From contig NZ_CP016442.1 of the NCBI RefSeq assembly GCF_001742165.1, positions 620,001-684,000 of the forward strand: a stretch of 64,000 nucleotides of DNA, in the 5' to 3' direction. The position numbers were made by a program, and so were the translations under genes. This document shows, in pieces, positions 56,253 to 64,000 of the stretch. The stretch comes from Burkholderia stabilis (GTDB lineage Bacteria > Pseudomonadota > Gammaproteobacteria > Burkholderiales > Burkholderiaceae). Position 1 is the first letter of the stretch; each line of letters begins with the position of its first letter. A model generated the notes under the pieces. That model was given only the letters and a program-made list of their open reading frames with translations, was not told the origin of the DNA and searched no databases.

Positions 56253-57413
56253 ATGAATAGTCAGTCGAGTGCGCCGGTCGCGGGCGCGCCGTCCTCCGTT
56301 TCCACGTCCGGCGCCGATGTGCGCGCCGAGAACTTTGTCCAGATCGTCGACGTCGTCAAGAAATTCGGCGACACCGAAGCCGTGCGCAGCGTCAACCTGA
56401 ACGTGCGCCAGGGCGAGCTGTTCGCGCTGCTTGGCAGCTCGGGCTGCGGCAAGTCGACGTTGCTGCGGATGCTCGCGGGCCTCGAGACGGTCACGTCGGG
56501 CAAGATCCTGATCGACGGCGAGGATCTCGCGCAGATGCCGCCGTACAAGCGGCCCGTGAACATGATGTTCCAGTCGTATGCGCTGTTCCCGCACATGTCG
56601 GTCGAGTCGAACGTCGCGTTCGGCCTCAAGCAGGAAGGCACGCCGAAGGGCGAGCTGAAGGAGCGCGTGGCGTCGGCGCTCGAACTCGTGCAGATGAGCA
56701 AGTACGCGAAGCGCAAGCCGCATCAGCTGTCCGGCGGCCAGCAGCAGCGCGTCGCGCTCGCGCGTTCGCTGGTCAAGCGCCCGAAGCTGCTGCTGCTCGA
56801 CGAGCCGATGTCCGCACTCGACAAGCAGATCCGCCAGCGCACGCAGATCGAGCTCGTCAACATCCTGAACAAGGTCGGCGTCACCTGCATCATGGTCACG
56901 CACGACCAGGAAGAGGCGATGACGATGGCCAACCGCCTCGCGGTGATGAGCGAAGGCCAGATCGTGCAGATCGGCTCGCCGAACGAAGTCTACGAATATC
57001 CGAACAGCCGCTTCTCGGCCGAGTTCATCGGCTCGACGAACCTGTTCGACGGCGTGACCGTCGAAGATGAACCCGATCACGTGTACATCGAATCGCCGGA
57101 GCTGCCGAGCCGGCTGTACGTGAGCCACGGGATCTCGGGCCCGCTCGGGATGCCGGTCACGGTGTCGGTGCGCCCCGAGCGGATCGCGCTCACGCGCAAG
57201 CCGCCCGAAGGCGCGTTCAACTGGGCGCGCGGCAGGATCAGCAACGTCGCGTACATGGGCGGCTATTCGCTGTATCACGTGAAGCTCGACGCGGGCAAGA
57301 CGGTGATCGCGAACGTGTCGAGCCTCGCGATCACCGAACTCGACACGCCGGCGCTCGGCGACGAGATCTACGTGCGCTGGAGCGCGACCGCAGGCGTGGT
57401 GCTGACGTCATGA
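56253..57413 (+). CDS. potG: Polyamine ABC transporter ATP-binding protein
   Basis: 386-residue ATPase. Walker A LGSSGCGKSTLLRML, signature LSGGQQQRVALARSL, Walker B LLLLDEPMSALDKQ and the switch His in MVTHDQEEAM are present. A C-terminal TOBE domain (TVSVRPERIALTRKPP) is typical of PotG/PotA. Start ATG 56253 gives a Ser/Ala-rich tail of about 25 residues before the first ATPase strand. Its stop overlaps potH by four bases (ATGA). Confidence 0.94.
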   Translation: MNSQSSAPVAGAPSSVSTSGADVRAENFVQIVDVVKKFGDTEAVRSVNLNVRQGELFALLGSSGCGKSTLLRMLAGLETVTSGKILIDGEDLAQMPPYKRPVNMMFQSYALFPHMSVESNVAFGLKQEGTPKGELKERVASALELVQMSKYAKRKPHQLSGGQQQRVALARSLVKRPKLLLLDEPMSALDKQIRQRTQIELVNILNKVGVTCIMVTHDQEEAMTMANRLAVMSEGQIVQIGSPNEVYEYPNSRFSAEFIGSTNLFDGVTVEDEPDHVYIESPELPSRLYVSHGISGPLGMPVTVSVRPERIALTRKPPEGAFNWARGRISNVAYMGGYSLYHVKLDAGKTVIANVSSLAITELDTPALGDEIYVRWSATAGVVLTS

Positions 57414-58339
57414 ACGCGTTCAAGTCCCTGCTCGAGTGGCCGGTGCGGCGCTTCAACCTGACGGGCGCCACGGCGGTCGTCGCGGGCCCGTACACGTGGC
57501 TCGTGCTGTTCTTCCTCGTGCCGTTCGTGCTGGTCGTCAAGATCAGCTTCGCGGAGCTGCAGCTCGGCATTCCGCCGTACACGGAGCTCGCGTCGTACAC
57601 CGACGGCGTCGTGCACATCGCGCTGAACCTGTCGCACTACGCGTTCCTGTTGACGGACAGCCTGTATTTCGCGACCTACGTGAACTCGGTGTGGGTGGCC
57701 GCGGTCACGACGCTGCTGTGTCTGCTGGTCGGTTATCCGATGGCTTACTACATCGCGCGCTCGAACCCGGCGACCCGCAACCTGCTGATGATGGGCGTGA
57801 TGCTGCCGTTCTGGACGTCGTTCCTGATCCGCGTGTACGCATGGATCGGCATCCTGAAGAACAACGGCCTGTTGAACAACTTCCTGATGTGGATTGGCCT
57901 GACGCATACGCCGATCGAGCTGTACCGCACGAACTACGCGGTGTACATCGGGATGGTGTATTCGTACCTGCCGTTCCTCGTGATGCCGCTGTACGCGCAC
58001 CTCGTGAAGATGGACCTGCGCCTGCTCGAAGCCGCGTACGACCTCGGCGCGAAGCCGTGGAAGGCGTTCGTGCAGATCACGCTGCCGCTGTCGAAGAACG
58101 GGATCATCGCGGGCTGCCTGCTCGTGTTCATCCCGGCGGTGGGCGAGTACGTGATTCCGGAACTGCTCGGCGGCGCGAACACGCTGATGATCGGCCGCGT
58201 GATGTGGAACGAGTTCTTCAACAACGCAGACTGGCCGATGGCGTCGGCCGTGACCTGCGCGATGGTGCTGCTGCTGCTCGTGCCGATGGCGATGTTCCAG
58301 CACTTCCAGGCGAAGGAGCAGGAGGGCCGCCGTCGATGA
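57410..58339 (+). CDS. potH: Polyamine ABC transporter permease
   Basis: 309-residue inner-membrane permease of the PotB/PotH type with about six helices (first WLVLFFLVPFVLVVKISF). The EAA loop that docks the ATPase is EAAYDLGAKPWKAFVQITLPLS, and a conserved FIPAVGEYVIPELLGG follows. Coupled by four-base overlaps to potG before it and potI after it. Confidence 0.94.
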   Translation: MNAFKSLLEWPVRRFNLTGATAVVAGPYTWLVLFFLVPFVLVVKISFAELQLGIPPYTELASYTDGVVHIALNLSHYAFLLTDSLYFATYVNSVWVAAVTTLLCLLVGYPMAYYIARSNPATRNLLMMGVMLPFWTSFLIRVYAWIGILKNNGLLNNFLMWIGLTHTPIELYRTNYAVYIGMVYSYLPFLVMPLYAHLVKMDLRLLEAAYDLGAKPWKAFVQITLPLSKNGIIAGCLLVFIPAVGEYVIPELLGGANTLMIGRVMWNEFFNNADWPMASAVTCAMVLLLLVPMAMFQHFQAKEQEGRRR

Positions 58340-59157
58340 AGCCGAATCGTTACCTGCAGTTCGCGGCGCTGTTTGCCGGCTTCGCGTTCCTGTACATCCC
58401 GATCATCAGCCTGATCGTCTATTCGTTCAACGAGTCGAAGCTCGTCACCGTGTGGTCGGGTTTCTCGTTCCGCTGGTACTCGGCGCTCGTCGAGGACGAC
58501 GAGCTGCTGACGGCCGCGTGGCTGTCGCTGAAGATCGGCGTGCTGACCGCGTTCGCGTCGGTGTTCATCGGCACGTGGGCCGGTTTCGTGCTCGCGCGGA
58601 TGGGGCGCTTTCGCGGCTTCGCGCTGTTCAGCGGGATGATCAACGCGCCGCTCGTGATTCCCGAGGTGATCCAGGGGATCTCGCTGCTGCTGCTGTTCAT
58701 CGAGCTGGCGAAGTGGATCGGCTGGCCGGCCGAGCGCGGCGTGTTCACGATCTGGCTCGGCCACGTGATGCTGTGCATCTCGTACGTCGCGATCATCGTG
58801 CAGTCGCGCGTGCGCGAGCTGAACCCGTCGCTGGAGGAAGCCGCGCTCGATCTCGGCGCGACGCCGTTGAAGGTGTTCTTCACGATCACGCTGCCGCTGA
58901 TCTCGCAGGCGCTGATCGCCGGCTGGCTGCTGTCGTTCACGCTGTCGATCGACGACCTCGTGCTGTCGGCGTTCCTGTCGGGCCCCGGCTCGACGACGCT
59001 GCCGCTCGTCGTGTTCTCGCGCGTGCGCCTCGGGCTGAACCCGGAAATGAACGCGCTCGCGACGCTGTTCATCGTCGCGGTGACGGCCGGCGTCGTGATC
59101 GCGAACTTCGTGATGCTGCGCCAGGAGCGCAAGCGGATGGCGGGGGTTGCGGCCTGA
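58336..59157 (+). CDS. potI: Polyamine ABC transporter permease
   Basis: 273-residue second permease (PotC/PotI type), about six helices (first FAALFAGFAFLYIPIISLIVYSF). The EAA loop is EEAALDLGATPLKVFFTITLPLI, followed by FTLSIDDLVLSAFLSGPGS. ATG 58336 overlaps the potH stop. The full frame extends upstream through potH, but only this start fits the family. A strong terminator follows. Confidence 0.94.
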   Translation: MKPNRYLQFAALFAGFAFLYIPIISLIVYSFNESKLVTVWSGFSFRWYSALVEDDELLTAAWLSLKIGVLTAFASVFIGTWAGFVLARMGRFRGFALFSGMINAPLVIPEVIQGISLLLLFIELAKWIGWPAERGVFTIWLGHVMLCISYVAIIVQSRVRELNPSLEEAALDLGATPLKVFFTITLPLISQALIAGWLLSFTLSIDDLVLSAFLSGPGSTTLPLVVFSRVRLGLNPEMNALATLFIVAVTAGVVIANFVMLRQERKRMAGVAA

Positions 59158-59180
59158 CGCACGGGTTGCGGCCGCAATGA

Positions 59181-59224
59181 AAAACGCCCGGTGCCGACGA
59201 TCAGTCGGGCCGGGCGTTTTGTTT
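59181..59224. terminator. Terminator between potI and the convergent TauE/SafE gene
   Basis: AAAACGCCCGG (59181-59191) pairs with CCGGGCGTTTT (59210-59220); an inner CCGAC/GTCGG stem with small bulges completes the hairpin. T-rich sequence follows on the right and A-rich precedes, so it can serve both directions. Confidence 0.88.
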
Positions 59225-59253
59225 TGGAAAAGGGGCGTGCGCTGGCCGGTGGC

Positions 59254-60060
59254 TCACGCGCCGAACACGGCCTTCGCCAGCAACCCGAGCGCGACGCACA
59301 CGAGCACGGCCGCGAAACCCGCCTGCACGTGCCGCGCGGCGAGATACCGCGATGCGCCGCGGCCCGCGGCCATCCCGAACGCGGTCGCGACGGCGAACCA
59401 CAGCGTCACGTCGAGCGGCGCGCGCGTGCCCGACACGAGCGTCGCGAACACGCCGCCGGTGCCGACGAGCGCGATCACCATCAGCGACGTCGCGACGACG
59501 CCGTGCATCGACACGTTCGTGAACTTGCGCAGCATCGGCACGATCACGAAACCGCCGCCGACGCCGAGCAGCCCCGTCATCAGGCCGGTCACCGCGCCGG
59601 TCGACGCGAGCGTCAGGCCGACGGGCCAGGACCACACGAGCCGGCCCGTATCGGGATTCACGCGACCGACGCACAGCGGCGACGCGTCCGCGTCGACGGG
59701 GGCGTTGCGCAGCGCCTGCCGCAGCAGGCGGCCGGCGACGACCAGCATCGTCAGCGCGAACAGCGCGACCAGCAGGCGTTGCGGCAGCACGTGCGCGAGC
59801 CGCACGCCGAGTGTGGTCAACGGCACGCCGGCCACGGCCATCAGCAGCGCCGCGCGATAGCGCACGAGCCCGCGGCGGAAGCCTTCGAGCGCGCCGAGCG
59901 CGGCGCTGCCCGCCACCGCGACGAGCGCGACCGGCGTGGCCTGCTGCATCGGCCAGCCCATGCCGACGACGAGCGCGGGCACCGCGAGGATGCCGCCGCC
60001 CGCGCCGGTCAGGCCGAGCACGGCGCCGACGAAGCCGCCCAGTACGAGAGAAATCAGCAT
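59254..60060 (-). CDS. TauE/SafE (TSUP) family sulfur-anion exporter
   Basis: 268-residue membrane protein with about eight hydrophobic segments and the paired TSUP motifs: GFVGAVLGLTGAGGGILAVP at the N-terminus and GLMTGLLGVGGGFVIVP in the second half. The family exports sulfite, sulfoacetate or related anions. It is the third gene of a sulfide-oxidation operon (17 bases after the sqr stop), which suggests export of sulfite or thiosulfate made by the dioxygenase; that substrate is inferred. Confidence 0.87.
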   Translation of the reverse strand: MLISLVLGGFVGAVLGLTGAGGGILAVPALVVGMGWPMQQATPVALVAVAGSAALGALEGFRRGLVRYRAALLMAVAGVPLTTLGVRLAHVLPQRLLVALFALTMLVVAGRLLRQALRNAPVDADASPLCVGRVNPDTGRLVWSWPVGLTLASTGAVTGLMTGLLGVGGGFVIVPMLRKFTNVSMHGVVATSLMVIALVGTGGVFATLVSGTRAPLDVTLWFAVATAFGMAAGRGASRYLAARHVQAGFAAVLVCVALGLLAKAVFGA

Positions 60061-60078
60061 GACGTCATCGGGCTCCGG

Positions 60079-61751
60079 TCAACGTGCGATCGCGGGTTTC
60101 GCGAGCCATTCGCGGCCCTTGAGCATTGCCTTCCAGTAGAGCGGCGGCAGCACGCGTTCCTTGAGCAGCCACGCGAGCCGCGACGGCCGCTTGCCGTCGA
60201 TCAGCCACGCGGGGAAGGTCGGCGCGACCTTGCCGCCGTACAGGAATTCGGCGAGCACGATCTTGCCGCGCTCGACGGTGAGCGGGCACGAGCCGTAGCC
60301 ATCGTACGCGGCGTCGCCGTGCGCACGGCCGAGCGATGCGAGCACGTTGTGCGCGACGACCGGCGCCTGCTTGCGGGCGGCGGCGGCCGTTTTTGCATTG
60401 GTCGTGTTGGTCGCATCGCCGAGCGCGAAGATGTCCGGAAAATGCTTGTGCCGCAGCGTCGCCGGGTCGACGTCGATCCAGCCGGCCGCGTCCGCGAGCG
60501 GGCTCGCGCGCACGAAGTCGGGCGCTTTCTGCGGCGGTACGACGTGGATCATGTCGAACGCGCGCACGACGGTTTCCTTGCCGCCATCCGGCAGCGTACG
60601 CACGAACGTCGCGCGGCGCGCGGGCCCGTCGATCGCGACGAGGTTGTGGCCGAACGACAGTGCGATGTCGTAGCTTTTCACGTACTCCATCAGCGCGGGC
60701 ACGTAATCGGCGACGCCGAACAGCGCGCCGCCCGCATTCAGGAACTCGACGTTCACGGCGTCGAGATGCCCGAGCGGCGCCAGTGGTCGCACGACAGGTA
60801 CATCGCTTTCTGCGGCGCGCCCGCGCACTTGATCGGCATCGGCGGCTGCGTGAAGAGCGCATTGCCACCGCGCAACGCGCGGACGAGCTCCCACGTGTAC
60901 GGCGCGAGATCGTAGCGGTAGTTCGACGTGACGCCGTTGCGGCCGAGCGTGTCGGCAAGGCCGTCGATCGCATCCCAGTCGAGCTTGAGCCCCGGGCACA
61001 CGACGAGCTTGCGGTAGCCGATGCGCCGGCAGCCGTCGAGCACGACCGTATGCGCGTCGGGCTCGAAGCCCGCGACGGCGGCCTGGATCCGCTGCACGCC
61101 GCGCGGCAGCACGTCGGTCATTCGGCGCGCGGTGGTCTCGGGCCGGAACACGCCCGCGCCGACCATCGTCCAGCCCGGCTGGTAGTAGTGCACGTCGGCC
61201 GGATCGATCACCGCGATGTCGAGCGACGCGTCGCGCGCGAGCAGGCTCGACGCGACCGCGATACCCGCCGCGCCCGCGCCGACGATCACGATGTCGTGCC
61301 GCGCGTCGACGGTTGGCGCCGCCGCCTGCCGGCCGCCTTGCGCGACGCGCGAGGCGAGCGCGCGCAGGTCGTAGCCGGCCGCGCCGGCCGTCGCGACGAT
61401 GTCGTTCAGCGGGCGCAAGCCCGCCTGCGACAGCGCCCACAGCGTGGCCGAGCGCGTGCCGCTGCGGCAGTACGCGAGCACCGGGCCGTCGAGCGACGCG
61501 ACGAGCGCGCCGAACTGCGCGGCCTGGTCGTCGGTCACCTTGCCCGTGTCGACCGGCAGGTAGTGCACGTCGATGCCGAGCGGCGCGGCGGCCGCGCGGA
61601 TCTCGGTGACGGTCGGCTGGTCGGGGCCTTCGCCGTCGGGACGGTTGCAGACGATCGCGCGGATGCCCGCCGCGTGCAGCGCGGGCAGGTCGGCCGCCGC
61701 GATCTGCGGCGAGACCGACAGCGCGTCGGTCAGCTTGCGAATGGAGGTCAT
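60079..61751 (-). pseudogene. DUF442-type II sulfide:quinone oxidoreductase fusion, apparent single-base frameshift
   Basis: Residues 1-140 are a DUF442/tyrosine-phosphatase-like or rhodanese-like domain with the CX5R loop CRSGTR (95-100). From about 152 it is a flavoprotein (DIVIVGAGAAGIAVASSLL) close to human-type SQR: KCAGAPQKAMYLS (Cys309), MIHVVPPQKAPDFV, ALGDATNTTNAKT and YGSCPL (Cys near 488), the two redox cysteines. The frame breaks at about 60768; one added base turns GGCATC into GGCCAT and joins WRRSG to HLDAVNVEF. Restored length is about 557. It oxidises sulfide to persulfide and reduces quinone at the membrane. Error in sequence is likelier than real loss, since every motif is intact. 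Confidence 0.82.
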
Positions 61752-61784
61752 GTCGGGGTTCTCGGTGTATGTGGGCGCTGGCGC

Positions 61785-62669
61785 TCAGATCGCGTCGAGC
61801 GGGATCTTCAGGTAGCGCACGCCATTGTTTTCGGGCTCGGGCAGGTGGCCGGCGCGCATGTTGACCTGCACGGACGGCAGCATCAGCACCGGCATGTCGA
61901 GCGTTGCATCGCGCGCGGTGCGCATCGCGACGAAATCGTCCTCGGTCACGCCGTCCTTCACGTGCACGTTCGCGCGGCGCTGTTCGGCCACGGTCGTCAC
62001 GAACTGCACGTCGCGGCCGCCCGGCTGGTAGTCGTGGCACAGGTACAGGCGCGTGTCGGGCGGCAGGCTAAGCACGCGCGCGATCGAGCGGTACAGCGTG
62101 CGCGCGTCGCCGCCCGGGAAATCGCAGCGGGCCGTGCCGTAGTCGGGCATGAACAGCGTGTCGCCGACGAAGGCCGCTCGCTGCGTCGCGTCGTCGACGC
62201 AGTAGGTCATGCACGCGGGCGTGTGGCCCGGCGTATGCAGCGCGCGGATCGTCAGCGCGCCGAGCGCGAGCGTGTCGCCGTCGTCGACGAGTTGGTCGAA
62301 CTGGCGGCCGTCCTCCGCGAAACCGGGGCCGGCGTTGAACAGCGTGCCGAATACGTGCTGCACGCGGCGCACGTGCGAACCGATCGCGATCCGGCCGCCG
62401 ACCCGCGCCTTCAGGTACGGCGCGGCCGACAGGTGGTCGGCGTGCACGTGCGTCTCCAGCAGCCAGTGCACGGTCGCGCCGAGTTCGGCGACGCGCTCGA
62501 TCAGCCGGTCGGCGCTGGCGGTGCGCGTGCGACCGGATTTCGGGTCGTAGTCGAGCACGCTGTCGATCAGTGCGCATGCACGGCTCGACATGTCGAGCAG
62601 GAGATAGCTGACGGTGTGGGTCGCCGGGTCGAAAAAGCCTTCGACCGACAGCGTGGGGGCGTTGCTCAC
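61785..62669 (-). CDS. Persulfide dioxygenase (ETHE1-like metallo-beta-lactamase fold)
   Basis: 294 residues from GTG 62669, seven bases after GAGG. The metal site is THVHADHLSAAPYL (HxHxDH), with further ligands in HTPGHTPACMTY, FVGDTLFMPDYG and LCHDYQPGG. This set and the DxxxxGR-like ARCDFPGG region match bacterial persulfide dioxygenases and the MBL half of Blh. It would oxidise glutathione persulfide from SQR to sulfite. First gene of the operon with sqr (33-base gap) and the TSUP exporter, and divergent from a FisR-like activator. An upstream in-frame ATG near 62729 is less likely. Confidence 0.85.
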   Translation of the reverse strand: MSNAPTLSVEGFFDPATHTVSYLLLDMSSRACALIDSVLDYDPKSGRTRTASADRLIERVAELGATVHWLLETHVHADHLSAAPYLKARVGGRIAIGSHVRRVQHVFGTLFNAGPGFAEDGRQFDQLVDDGDTLALGALTIRALHTPGHTPACMTYCVDDATQRAAFVGDTLFMPDYGTARCDFPGGDARTLYRSIARVLSLPPDTRLYLCHDYQPGGRDVQFVTTVAEQRRANVHVKDGVTEDDFVAMRTARDATLDMPVLMLPSVQVNMRAGHLPEPENNGVRYLKIPLDAI

Positions 62670-62835
62670 GGGGTGTCCTCGATCGGGTTCTGCATCTGCA
62701 ATCGGGATCTTTATCTCAAGAAGCATGCCAGCCTGCGCCTCGCCCCCGGCCGATGCGCCAGAGACTTGATTCGGCTCGGGTTTTCGGTGCGACCGACGCG
62801 ATGCGCCGACGTCGGTGGCATCCGGTCGCGCACGC

Positions 62836-62889
62836 GGACTGCCATATCTGGCAGTGTCGTGGCAGAATTGGCAGTCAGCCTGGCAGTCC
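62836..62889. promoter_or_regulatory. Sigma-54 promoter candidate and TGGCAG repeat array in the divergent sulfide-operon control region
   Basis: TGGCA-N6-TGGCA (62849-62864) has the GG-N10-GC spacing of a -24/-12 sigma-54 promoter reading toward the regulator. TGGCAG occurs four times, starting at 62849, 62860, 62869 and 62881. ACTGCCA-TATC-TGGCAGT (62838-62855) is a perfect palindrome, and GGACTGCCA (62836) is complementary to TGGCAGTCC (62881). These probably include the activator's binding sites between the two transcription units. Confidence 0.55.
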
Positions 62890-62919
62890 GTCCGGCACAA
62901 TCGCCACCGAGCCTTCCGC

Positions 62920-64000
62920 ATGCATCCGCACGACACCATCCCGATCGTTCCCGCGCCGCGCCGCGACGTCATGCCCGACGTGCGCGCGCTCGTCGCGTAT
63001 CTGGAGCAGGACCCGCAGCCGATGATCGTCGTCGATCCCGACTACCGCATCCTCGCGGCGAACGATGCGTACCGGCGCCAGTTCGGCGTGGCGGGCGTCG
63101 AGCACGTCGGCCGCCACTGTTTCCAGGTGTCGCATCACTACGACGTGCCGTGCGACCAGGCCGGCGAGCACTGCCCGATGAAGCAGGCGCTCGAATCGCG
63201 CGGGCTGAACCGCGTGCTGCACATCCACCACACGCCGCGCGGCCCCGAGCACGTCGACGTCGAACTGCGGCCGATCTTCGATGCACACGGCAACGTGATC
63301 GCCTACGTCGAGCGGCTCACGACCGTGCGCAGTGCGTCCGCGCAGCCGAGCGCGGAAGGGCTCGTCGGCGGCGCCGACGCGTTCAACGCGGCGCTCGGCG
63401 CGCTGCAGCGCGTCGCGCCGTCGACGCTGCCCGTGCTGCTGCTCGGTGAATCGGGCACCGGCAAGGAGCTGTTCGCGCGCGCGCTGCACGAGGCGAGCGA
63501 TCGCGCGATGGGGCCGTTCGTCGTCGTCGATTGCTCGGGGATCGCCGAGTCGCTGTTCGAGAGCGAACTGTTCGGCTACGAGAAGGGCGCGTTCACCGGC
63601 GCGAACCAGCGCAAGCCGGGCCTCGTCGAGACCGCGCAGGGCGGCACGCTGTTTCTCGACGAGATCGGCGACGTACCGCTGCCGATGCAGGTGAAGCTGC
63701 TGCGGCTGATCGAGTCGGGCACGTTCCGGCGCGTCGGCGGCGTCGAGGCGCTGCGCGCGGATTTCCGGCTCGTCGCGGCCACGCACAAGCCGCTGCGCGA
63801 GATGATCGACGACGGCCGGTTCCGGCAGGATCTCTACTACCGGATCAACGCGTTTCCGATTCCGTTGCCGGCGCTGCGCGAACGGCAAGGCGACGTCGCG
63901 CTGCTGGCCGAATCGATCCTGCGGCGGATCGCGAACGCGCGCGCCGGCGCGGGCGACGCAAACGCGCGGCCGTTCGCGGCCCGGCCGTTCGTGCTGACCG
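62920..64000 (+). CDS. fisR: FisR-like sigma-54-dependent activator (partial, cut by the window end)
   Basis: The first 360 residues are present. A PAS-like sensor ([17 protein letters not shown]) contains C67, C78 and C85, spaced 11 and 7, the spacing I recall for the sulfane-sulfur-sensing cysteines of Cupriavidus FisR. The AAA+ domain follows: Walker A GESGTGKE (176-183), GAFTGA loop for sigma-54 (223-228), Walker [12 protein letters not shown] and [10 protein letters not shown]. The DNA-binding domain lies beyond the window. It is divergent from the persulfide dioxygenase operon, its presumed target. Confidence 0.85.
   Translation, partial: MHPHDTIPIVPAPRRDVMPDVRALVAYLEQDPQPMIVVDPDYRILAANDAYRRQFGVAGVEHVGRHCFQVSHHYDVPCDQAGEHCPMKQALESRGLNRVLHIHHTPRGPEHVDVELRPIFDAHGNVIAYVERLTTVRSASAQPSAEGLVGGADAFNAALGALQRVAPSTLPVLLLGESGTGKELFARALHEASDRAMGPFVVVDCSGIAESLFESELFGYEKGAFTGANQRKPGLVETAQGGTLFLDEIGDVPLPMQVKLLRLIESGTFRRVGGVEALRADFRLVAATHKPLREMIDDGRFRQDLYYRINAFPIPLPALRERQGDVALLAESILRRIANARAGAGDANARPFAARPFVLT

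Overview
The window looks like a piece of the main chromosome of a high-GC betaproteobacterium, most probably a Burkholderia of the cepacia complex. This rests on the strong G/C bias at third codon positions, the hisZ-purA and phaC-phaA-phaB-phaR gene orders, and protein sequences (BktB, PhaC, PhaR, PotFGHI) that read like Burkholderia/Cupriavidus proteins. I saw no rRNA or tRNA genes, CRISPR arrays, insertion sequences or prophage genes. Species assignment is inference from memory of families, not from a search.

Layout. 1-13444 is mostly housekeeping: the end of hisZ, purA with a co-transcribed phosphoribosyltransferase, kup (K+ uptake), tex, a secreted coiled-coil protein, a DUF465 protein, a DinG/YoaA-type Fe-S helicase, bamD, rluD and pgeF. 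13806-18496 is the polyhydroxybutyrate locus phaC-phaA-phaB-phaR. 18909-36605 carries an LprI-like secreted protein, rimO, a PfkB sugar kinase, a second thiolase (bktB), cystathionine beta-lyase, serB, a divergent LysR/quinone-oxidoreductase pair around a perfect palindrome, two small secreted proteins, fetAB, an AsmA protein, a lipocalin-like protein and the ABC-F ATPase ybiT.

36849-43994 is the most unusual stretch. A tight plus-strand run (FkbM-like methyltransferase, APH-type phosphotransferase, radical SAM protein with auxiliary cysteines, half-size asparagine-synthetase-like ligase, GT1 glycosyltransferase) is followed by a CmcI-like methyltransferase, a second phosphotransferase and a NodB-type deacetylase. 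I do not recognise it as a characterised pathway. It may decorate a surface glycan or make a small glycosylated or amidated metabolite.

44079-54548 holds small secreted proteins, an aldehyde dehydrogenase, a nitronate monooxygenase-like flavoprotein and an OmpW porin, the last two each preceded by an FNR/Anr-like box. It then has a minus-strand chaperone-usher pilus operon with a DUF1120 subunit and an AT-rich leader. 55072-59157 is the polyamine transporter potFGHI. 59254-64000 is a sulfide-oxidation module: a persulfide dioxygenase, a DUF442-sulfide:quinone oxidoreductase fusion and a TauE/SafE exporter, all divergent from a sigma-54 activator with three cysteines spaced as in FisR.

Three otherwise intact genes (glycosyltransferase at 40557, pilus chaperone at 52192, sqr at 60079) each carry one apparent single-base deletion in a short G/C run. 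That pattern suggests residual sequencing or assembly errors at least as much as real gene decay.
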